This document shows positions 32,648 to 38,372 of a stretch of 38,372 nt of DNA, piece after piece. The notes below the pieces were generated by a model. The model worked only from the letters and a program-made list of their open reading frames with translations. It was not told where the DNA came from and did not search any database. Within the stretch, counting starts at the first letter, position 1. Each line of letters opens with the position of its first letter. This DNA is from Candidatus Cloacimonadota bacterium (GTDB lineage: Bacteria > Cloacimonadota > Cloacimonadia > Cloacimonadales > Cloacimonadaceae), in contig JAEWNJ010000096.1 in assembly GCA_023392795.1 (NCBI GenBank), forward strand, positions 1 through 38,372. The letters run 5' to 3'. The translations under genes and the position numbers were made by a program.

Positions 32648-35600
32648 ATGCGTCGTCCCCGCAAGTTTTTCTCCCTGATTATCATCCTGATACTGATAAA
32701 TGTCCTATTCTTCAGCTTCTGGTATGCCTTCGGGGGCAGGAATTTATTCCGAAACTGGCTCACGGGCATGGTAGGTACGTTGCTGAAAGCCGAAATCTCA
32801 ATGACCGATCTGCACATCAGCGACAAGCAGATCTTCGCGCAAAACCTCCATTTTGCCACCAAAGACAGCTTAATCTCGGTGGATGCCGATAACATCCGGG
32901 TAAGCTACAATCTCTATAAACTGATCTTCAGCGGCTTTAAACCCAAAGGGGTGGTGGGCAGCGTGGAAATCTCAAAACCCATTGTAGCGCTCAATTACAC
33001 CCCCAAGCCCAAAACCCGCAGGCACAAACCGAGAAGGGATTTCAAGCTCCCTGACCTGAGCGGATACTTCCGGAAACTTACTCTGGAAGACGGGAGTTTC
33101 AGTGCCAACATCCACATCCCACTCAAGATCGTAAATAGGGGCAATCTCTCTATAGAAGAAAGCCTTAGCAACATAAACCTGATAGTAAACAATAACAAGT
33201 TTATCGATATAGACTTGAAGGCAAACACTTCTCTTGGCGGTACGATAAGCGTGTTGGGGCGTCTTGACCGCGGGAGAATTGACCGGGCTGAAGCCGATAT
33301 CGCAGGTTTCAAACCCTTGTACATCACCCATCCCGACATTCGTGATTTTCGTAGTGAACTGAATCTCAACGCTTCCTATCGCGAACCTGCCGATTCTTCG
33401 GCTGCGATGTACATGGGGAAAGCCCTGATCTGGAACAGCACCGCCGTGCTACTGGATAAATACCCGGTAAAAATCCCCCTGATCAGCGCAGAGGCTGATG
33501 GCGCCAATCTCAGCGGGCGGCTTACCCGTTCCACCCTGGGCAGCAGCGATATCGAAGCTGATTTCATGCTACGCAACATCGGCAAAAGGATGAGTTTTGA
33601 CGGATCTGCTCTCAAAGCTAATCTGGACTTGGGCATGATCCTGCCCCAGCTCTCGGGGATGGTGCATGCTGAAGCGAGAGCGAATGGCAACATCAAGGAT
33701 CCTGATATAACCCTAAGCGCGAGTTCGGATCAAATGGCCTACGCAAACTGGGCATTCAGCGCGATCAAGCTGGACGCCGCTTTCAAGGATCATCTTGCCA
33801 CTCTCAGCCTCGATAACGGGGTATGGGAAAACCAGATTTTTTCACTGTCTGGCAATTTTGATCCAAGCCTGCTTGCTCTCAAAGCCAGATTGGATACCCA
33901 GCCACTCGCGGAGGACAATGTTCCTTACTTTGCCCGTGGTGGCATTGATGTAGAAGGCTTGATACTAAAACCCTATCCCATGTTCAATGTAAAGCTGGAC
34001 GATCTCGACCTGGCTTACCGTGATGCGCGGCTGCACCATGTAAACGGCGTGGCATCGATGGTTCCTCTGGATCAGTCCTTGATCGTGAGTTCTTCGCTAG
34101 ACACGGCTGAGGGGCTCAAACTCAATGTTTCCGGCGATCTCATTAGTCGCCATCTCCTTCTTGACGCAGATTTTGAGGATATCGCGCCAGGGGATTTCAT
34201 CACTCATAAGCTCATTGAACGATATCAGCCTCTCGTCGGAGCTAAAATAAAGGCGATGATGCTGGGTAATAAAATCTGGACCAGCTCCGATATCGCGCTA
34301 AAAAGCACGCGTGAGTTACTGCTGGACAGCCATCTCTCGGTTTTGGGAAGCATGGATATCAGCGATCTCTCTGCCACCGCTTTTGTAAACAGCCACGATA
34401 GCTTTTTCAATCAACAGCCCTTCGCTCTGGAAATCTCCGCTGCTTATGCTGATGATAGGGTTAGGATCCACGGTTTCAAGCTGAACGACATCGTGAATCT
34501 CTCAGGCAATCTAAACCTGAAGAACTGGCAGGATCTGAGCTTTGAAGTAGCCATGCACGATCTCACCACTGCCAAGCTAAGTGCCTATTACCCCGATCTG
34601 GCGCTGATGGTTCCCGATTTCAAAGGCTTATCGCTTTTTTCTACTTACAATCGCGCTGGAGATCGCCAGCTAGATACCTGGCTCAATATCCAGAGTGTGG
34701 ATTTGATCTCCGTGATTCCTCTGGATCTTGATCTTAGGCTAAAAGGGGTTCCCGAGGACATCAGCATACTGGGCAACGTGATGTCCAAATCCCAGGAATT
34801 GCTTTCACTCAGCGGTTCCGGCAGCGTACTACCTCAGATCAGTTTCGCCCTGGATGCCGCCATGGAAGATCTAAAGCTGCAGGATGTGCTTACTCAGCCG
34901 CCCGGATTGGGACGTTTCAGCGGTACTGCCGGCATCGAGATAACCAACGTTCTATCCCATACACGAGAGATCGAATTCGACGCCGATCTCAGAGCTAACG
35001 AATTGCAATTTGGGGAGTTCAACATCGACAAAGCCGTCGTGAGGGCTGCGCAGCAAGCGGAAGCGCTCATTGTGGACAGCTTATGGGTGGTCGCCAAAGA
35101 CCTTTTTACCGCCACTGCCAAGGGCTCCCTGGGTTTTAATGTGGTAAAGAATGAATTCTTTGAAAGTGACCGCACTCTCAATATCGATGTAAAAGGCCAG
35201 CTATTCCCCTGGCTGAAGCAGCTCACCGATTACATAGTCGATTCTCGCGGAGTGTCCAACATCAGTCTCAGCGTGGGTAACGATGACGAGCAATTCATCG
35301 TACGTAGCGGAAACATCGATATTCACAGCGGGCACATTATGCTCAAAGACCAGGTGGAAGCGCTGCGTAATATCGAACTGAAGGGCATTTTCACCGACAA
35401 CCGCTTCATGATTCAACGCAGCACTTTTGATATGGGCAATGGCAGCTTTTATCTGAATAACGTCTTTGATCCCGAACCCACAGATCACTTCGTCCTGGGT
35501 TTTCTGGATCTGGGCTATTTCCGCGTGATGATCGACCAGCCCGGCATCCAGGCCACAATCCCCGTGATAGCGCCCCCCAAGACTTTATCAAACATAGCGT

Positions 35601-36718
35601 TGAAAGGGCAAAACAGCAGGTATGCGACGGTCAAGGGACCTTTCGACGACATGAAGATAGAAGCGTATGTTACTGCGTCCAATCTCGATATCCTCTTCCC
35701 TCCGGGAGCAGACAACCTGCTCAATCTCATTCTTTCCGTGCGTTCCACCGGCAAAAAACCGGATACGGATCCTGTCCCTCTGCCTTTCCAGATGGATCTT
35801 TTTGTCAATATCGGCGAGAACGTCCGCTATGTAACCTATCCCACCAATCTCAGCCTTCAGCCCGGCGGCTTTTTACATCTACTCTATGATGGCAATGCCT
35901 TCATCGTAAAAGAAGTATTCATTAGTTCCGAGCGTGGCACAGTGGATTTCTTTGGCACCGTGTTTCAGGTGGATAACATCGCCATCTCGATGATAGATCA
36001 GCAGGATATCATGAATGTGGAGGGGCATTTCTACAAACGAACTCCGGATGGCAGCACTGTAAGCCTGAACGTACGCTCCACTCCTGAATTTGACAAGAGT
36101 CTGCTGGATCGCCTGGAAATCTCGCTCACCAGCGATAATCCTGCCGACCGAAACATCACACAGGTACTTTCTCGCCTGCGCTACAACCAGTCGATGGACG
36201 AATTGCCCGATGAGCAAAAACAGAACCTCCTGCAAGATGAAGCTTTGGGTCTGATCGGCGGCAACCTCAATTCCACCGTACTCACCCCCATCTTCTATCC
36301 TGTGGAAAATTGGATACGCCGCACTTTGGCTCTCGATAGCTTCTCAATCAACGCCGGCTTCATCCAGAATCTCTTTACGGAATACTCCTCTGACCCATCA
36401 TCTTTGGCCGATATGGCGGATCTTTCCAATCTCACCAACGATATCAACCGCTTTTCATCGTCCATTCTGCTAAATAATCTGTCCATTTCCATGAGCAAGT
36501 ACCTCGGCTATCGCTTCTTCGTGGATTATGAACTGGGCTTGCAGGAAGCTACCGATTTGCAAAAAAAGACCAGGCTGATGGTATCGCATGACACCTCGCT
36601 GCGCCTTGTTTTGCCAAAACAGTATCGCGTGGGCTATACCTTCAGCTACGAGCCCAGCGAAGAGCGTATCACTCACGAAATCATGATCCAGAAGACCCTG
36701 CGTTTCTGGGGTCTGTAG
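32648..36718 (+). CDS. TamB-like translocation and assembly module protein
   Basis: 1356 residues, a size usual for TamB/AsmA-like bridge proteins. An N-terminal membrane anchor (about 8-29) precedes an AsmA-like region, then about 900 residues of repeating beta segments expected to form a hydrophobic groove across the periplasm. The C-terminal TamB (DUF490) domain starts near residue 1085: VDFFGTVFQVDNIAISMIDQ, then EALGLIGGNLNSTVLTPIF. It ends with barrel-like strands and a final LRFWGL. Family roles are phospholipid transport to the outer membrane and barrel assembly. There is no TamA in the window. It is the last gene of the run and co-directional with LolC/LolD-like genes; no terminator is visible after it. 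Confidence 0.92.
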   Translation: MRRPRKFFSLIIILILINVLFFSFWYAFGGRNLFRNWLTGMVGTLLKAEISMTDLHISDKQIFAQNLHFATKDSLISVDADNIRVSYNLYKLIFSGFKPKGVVGSVEISKPIVALNYTPKPKTRRHKPRRDFKLPDLSGYFRKLTLEDGSFSANIHIPLKIVNRGNLSIEESLSNINLIVNNNKFIDIDLKANTSLGGTISVLGRLDRGRIDRAEADIAGFKPLYITHPDIRDFRSELNLNASYREPADSSAAMYMGKALIWNSTAVLLDKYPVKIPLISAEADGANLSGRLTRSTLGSSDIEADFMLRNIGKRMSFDGSALKANLDLGMILPQLSGMVHAEARANGNIKDPDITLSASSDQMAYANWAFSAIKLDAAFKDHLATLSLDNGVWENQIFSLSGNFDPSLLALKARLDTQPLAEDNVPYFARGGIDVEGLILKPYPMFNVKLDDLDLAYRDARLHHVNGVASMVPLDQSLIVSSSLDTAEGLKLNVSGDLISRHLLLDADFEDIAPGDFITHKLIERYQPLVGAKIKAMMLGNKIWTSSDIALKSTRELLLDSHLSVLGSMDISDLSATAFVNSHDSFFNQQPFALEISAAYADDRVRIHGFKLNDIVNLSGNLNLKNWQDLSFEVAMHDLTTAKLSAYYPDLALMVPDFKGLSLFSTYNRAGDRQLDTWLNIQSVDLISVIPLDLDLRLKGVPEDISILGNVMSKSQELLSLSGSGSVLPQISFALDAAMEDLKLQDVLTQPPGLGRFSGTAGIEITNVLSHTREIEFDADLRANELQFGEFNIDKAVVRAAQQAEALIVDSLWVVAKDLFTATAKGSLGFNVVKNEFFESDRTLNIDVKGQLFPWLKQLTDYIVDSRGVSNISLSVGNDDEQFIVRSGNIDIHSGHIMLKDQVEALRNIELKGIFTDNRFMIQRSTFDMGNGSFYLNNVFDPEPTDHFVLGFLDLGYFRVMIDQPGIQATIPVIAPPKTLSNIALKGQNSRYATVKGPFDDMKIEAYVTASNLDILFPPGADNLLNLILSVRSTGKKPDTDPVPLPFQMDLFVNIGENVRYVTYPTNLSLQPGGFLHLLYDGNAFIVKEVFISSERGTVDFFGTVFQVDNIAISMIDQQDIMNVEGHFYKRTPDGSTVSLNVRSTPEFDKSLLDRLEISLTSDNPADRNITQVLSRLRYNQSMDELPDEQKQNLLQDEALGLIGGNLNSTVLTPIFYPVENWIRRTLALDSFSINAGFIQNLFTEYSSDPSSLADMADLSNLTNDINRFSSSILLNNLSISMSKYLGYRFFVDYELGLQEATDLQKKTRLMVSHDTSLRLVLPKQYRVGYTFSYEPSEERITHEIMIQKTLRFWGL

Positions 36719-36765
36719 AATCTGGTCTATTACAGGGTCTCTTCTGGCTACCCGGCTACCTGCCA

Positions 36766-36855
36766 CTCTCTTCCGAGCCTCCCACGTCCCACGCAAGAGG
36801 GTAGCATGAGGGTCGAAACATGCGAGTAAGCCAGCAGAGGGTCCGGAAGAGGAAA
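36766..36855. repeat. Degenerate intergenic repeat related to 18158-18215
   Basis: CTCTTCCG (36768-36775) is mirrored by CGGAAGAG (36844-36851), and the interior CCCACGCAAGAGGGTAGCA echoes CACGCAGGAGGGTGGCA of 18192-18208. The two intervals also share a leading CTGCCACT. The similarity is imperfect but ordered. Confidence 0.45.
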
Positions 36856-36899
36856 TCCGTTTATTCCAGGTAGCATATTGATTATCATCGCGTTTAGTT

Positions 36900-36980
36900 G
36901 AAATGACATAATCCATGCTCCGCCCACCACTCCATAATGTATGGGGCTGGAGCCCCATGCCCCGTGGATTATGTCATTTC
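36900..36980. repeat. 81-bp palindromic element with nested hairpin
   Basis: GAAATGACATAATCCA (36900-36915) and TGGATTATGTCATTTC (36965-36980) are perfect 16-bp inverted ends. Between them lies a second palindrome, ATGGGGC-TGGA-GCCCCAT (36941-36958). The element carries no gene. It resembles a REP-like or MITE-like unit, or a strong structural RNA element; it sits between convergent genes. Confidence 0.8.
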
Positions 36981-37003
36981 GAAGTGGAAATTGTATAACT
37001 TAT

Positions 37004-37042
37004 AAAAAAAGAGACTATGAACGTCCTTGTCCATAGTCTCTT
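37004..37042 (-). terminator. Rho-independent terminator of the ABC-2 exporter operon
   Basis: On minus, AAGAGACTATG (37042-37032) pairs perfectly with CATAGTCTCTT (37019-37009) across a 12-nt loop, followed by a T-run (37010-37004). It begins 20 bp after the permease stop, a textbook terminator. Confidence 0.92.
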
Positions 37043-37061
37043 ATCTTATATGTGTCTTTAT

Positions 37062-37892
37062 TTAACTCAATTCTCTACGCTTGTAGATGAAGTATCCGGC
37101 GATAAACATCAGGACGCTCACCAGCAGAGCGATCAGGTTTTCATACATCCCAATGCTCTGCCAGGCCACCTTAAAGGTTACCATGTCGGATCTGATCATG
37201 CTAAATGGCAAGAAGAAGATCCTGAAGTAGTAACCAATGGGGCTGAACAGCTGAATTTCCTGCCAGATACTCATTACCAGCAGCCGAAAGACGTCGATTA
37301 CAGCCAGACTAATCCAGAGTTTCAGAAAAGCCTGTTTCCGAAACATGCAGGAGAATAGCCAGAATATGGCTGTGATGGACATCATCGAGAGGAAGATCAT
37401 TACCAGGGGACTCAGGACGGCCGAAATGCAGGTACCAAAACTGTAAACGCCGATAATGCCGAGTACTCCGGCGATTATCGCTCCGCTGATCACAGCCAGC
37501 AGGGCATATTGGATCATCATCAAAGGAATGGAAAGCGTCAGCTTTGCCGCCATCATCTTCAATATACTTACTGGCTGGGAATTGTGCATGATCTCGCAAT
37601 TCTTTACATAATCACCATTCAACATGTTTTCGTTCGATTGCATGGAGGACAGGATGCAAAACCAACCCAGGACAACAGACATCGAATATAGCATACCTCG
37701 GATCACCAGATCGGGATCGATCCTGCTGGTATCACCAATGCTGATAAAATCCGGCATGCCATAGCGTATGGCACCATAAATGGATATGAGTCCCGAGAAG
37801 ACGAAGAAGGCTGTCACCACATACGAAGGGATCAAAAAGGTGAATCTGTGGGTTTGCCATTCCTTGCGTAACAATGCCTTAAACTGCTTCAT
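37062..37892 (-). CDS. ABC-2 type transporter permease
   Basis: 276 residues with six predicted membrane helices (for example SYVVTAFFVFSGLISIYGAI, VLGWFCILSSMQ, ALLAVISGAIIAGVLGIIGV and LIALLVSVLMFIAGYFI) after the cytoplasmic opening MKQFKALLRKEWQTHRFTF, typical of ABC-2 permeases. The substrate is unknown; relatives export bacteriocins, drugs or lipids. Its start overlaps the ATPase gene by 14 bp, so the two are coupled. It ends at a strong terminator. Confidence 0.88.
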   Translation of the reverse strand: MKQFKALLRKEWQTHRFTFLIPSYVVTAFFVFSGLISIYGAIRYGMPDFISIGDTSRIDPDLVIRGMLYSMSVVLGWFCILSSMQSNENMLNGDYVKNCEIMHNSQPVSILKMMAAKLTLSIPLMMIQYALLAVISGAIIAGVLGIIGVYSFGTCISAVLSPLVMIFLSMMSITAIFWLFSCMFRKQAFLKLWISLAVIDVFRLLVMSIWQEIQLFSPIGYYFRIFFLPFSMIRSDMVTFKVAWQSIGMYENLIALLVSVLMFIAGYFIYKRRELS

Positions 37893-38372
37893 AATTTCCT
37901 CCTACATATTCCATAAAGATATCTGCAAGCTTGGGACGATTGTAGATCGCACCTTCGATCTCCACTTTCGCGTCCACCACGGCACTTACGAAACCCATAG
38001 TGCTATTGATCACTTTTGGCTTGTGTGCTTCCAATTCCGCTATCCGGTCGGCAGGGATGGTGATCACATGCAAACGCTGCTTCAGGGCTTCCACTTCTTC
38101 ATTCAGGATGATCTTCCCCTTGTCGATAAAGATGATCTCCTGCAGAATATCCTCCACCTCTTCCACCTGATGGGTGGAGATGAAGATCGTACGCTGCTCG
38201 TCAAAGAACTCCCCGAGGATGATGTTGAAGAACTCCTTGCGGAAGGCGATATCCAGGCCCAGCGTAGGCTCGTCCAGCAGCAAATAGCGCACATCGAGGG
38301 ACAGGGTCAGGAGCAGATACAGCTTGGTCTTCATGCCTTTGGAGAGTTTGCCCACCTTCTTGTTCATCGGCA
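37879..38372 (-). CDS. ABC transporter ATP-binding protein, N-terminus outside window
   Basis: Only the C-terminal 164 residues are visible; the frame is open to the window edge, so the ATG at 38367 is not the start. It has the variant signature GKLSKGMKTKL (in place of LSGGQ), Walker B LLLDEPTLGLD with catalytic Glu and the H-loop STHQ. LSKGM is characteristic of YtrB/CcmA-like ABC-2 exporter ATPases. Walker A lies upstream, outside the window. The last 60 residues are an accessory domain. It drives the permease that follows. Confidence 0.9.
   Translation of the reverse strand, partial: PMNKKVGKLSKGMKTKLYLLLTLSLDVRYLLLDEPTLGLDIAFRKEFFNIILGEFFDEQRTIFISTHQVEEVEDILQEIIFIDKGKIILNEEVEALKQRLHVITIPADRIAELEAHKPKVINSTMGFVSAVVDAKVEIEGAIYNRPKLADIFMEYVGGNYEAV

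Noticed and set aside
37017..37358. Plus-strand frame starting inside the exporter terminator
   Set aside because: Its start codon lies in the terminator stem and the rest is antisense to the permease.
1..38372. CRISPR array, prophage, insertion sequence, toxin-antitoxin or restriction system
   Set aside because: I looked for direct-repeat arrays, transposase or integrase motifs and paired small genes on both strands and saw none.

Overview
The window is a gene-dense piece of a Gram-negative bacterial chromosome. It has about 31 protein genes, one tRNA and short intergenic gaps. I see no phage, insertion sequence, plasmid or CRISPR signature. Several features point to the FCB superphylum, and to Candidatus Cloacimonadota as my best guess: a secreted protein with a C-terminal type IX secretion (por) sorting domain, a PorV/FadL-like barrel, a TamB-like protein, LolC/LolD-like genes and FecR/CHASE2 signalling genes. 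The phylum call is inference from gene content and style, not a search.

Left part (1-9180): the 3' end of a YgjP-like metallopeptidase gene converges on a long minus-strand operon. Read in its own direction, this operon runs from a strong sigma70-type promoter at 9042-9069: stand-alone response regulator, FemAB/GNAT-like acyltransferase, D-Ala-D-Ala ligase, unknown secreted protein, FecR-domain protein, large outer-membrane barrel, CHASE2 adenylate cyclase. Most junctions overlap or are under 20 bp. It looks like an envelope-linked signalling operon and is my main candidate for an undescribed system.

Middle part (9180-16245): a cold-shock protein gene with its own terminator and a YgiQ-type radical SAM gene lie on plus. 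On minus lies an acyl-CoA synthetase, RlmL-like methyltransferase, orphan solute-binding lipoprotein, EamA transporter, secG and tRNA-Leu(AAG) series, ending in a rho-independent terminator.

Accessory patch (16246-20059): a type IX-sorted secreted protein, a small possibly broken lipoprotein gene, a small barrel-like exported protein, and more than 700 bp of non-coding DNA with repeat fragments.

Right part (19955-36718, plus strand): an hrcA-grpE-dnaK-dnaJ heat-shock operon is controlled by a clear CIRCE operator, with a second degenerate one upstream, and is followed by rsmE. A second run begins at a good promoter (25612-25640): tatD, a PorV/FadL-like outer-membrane protein, recJ, a polyprenol/diacylglycerol kinase-like protein, a DPM-type glycosyltransferase, LolC/E-like permease, LolD-like ATPase and a 1356-residue TamB-like protein. 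Most of this run is cell-envelope construction. After a repeat-rich gap holding a striking 81-bp palindromic element, a minus-strand ABC-2 exporter (ATPase truncated by the window edge, plus permease) ends at a textbook terminator.
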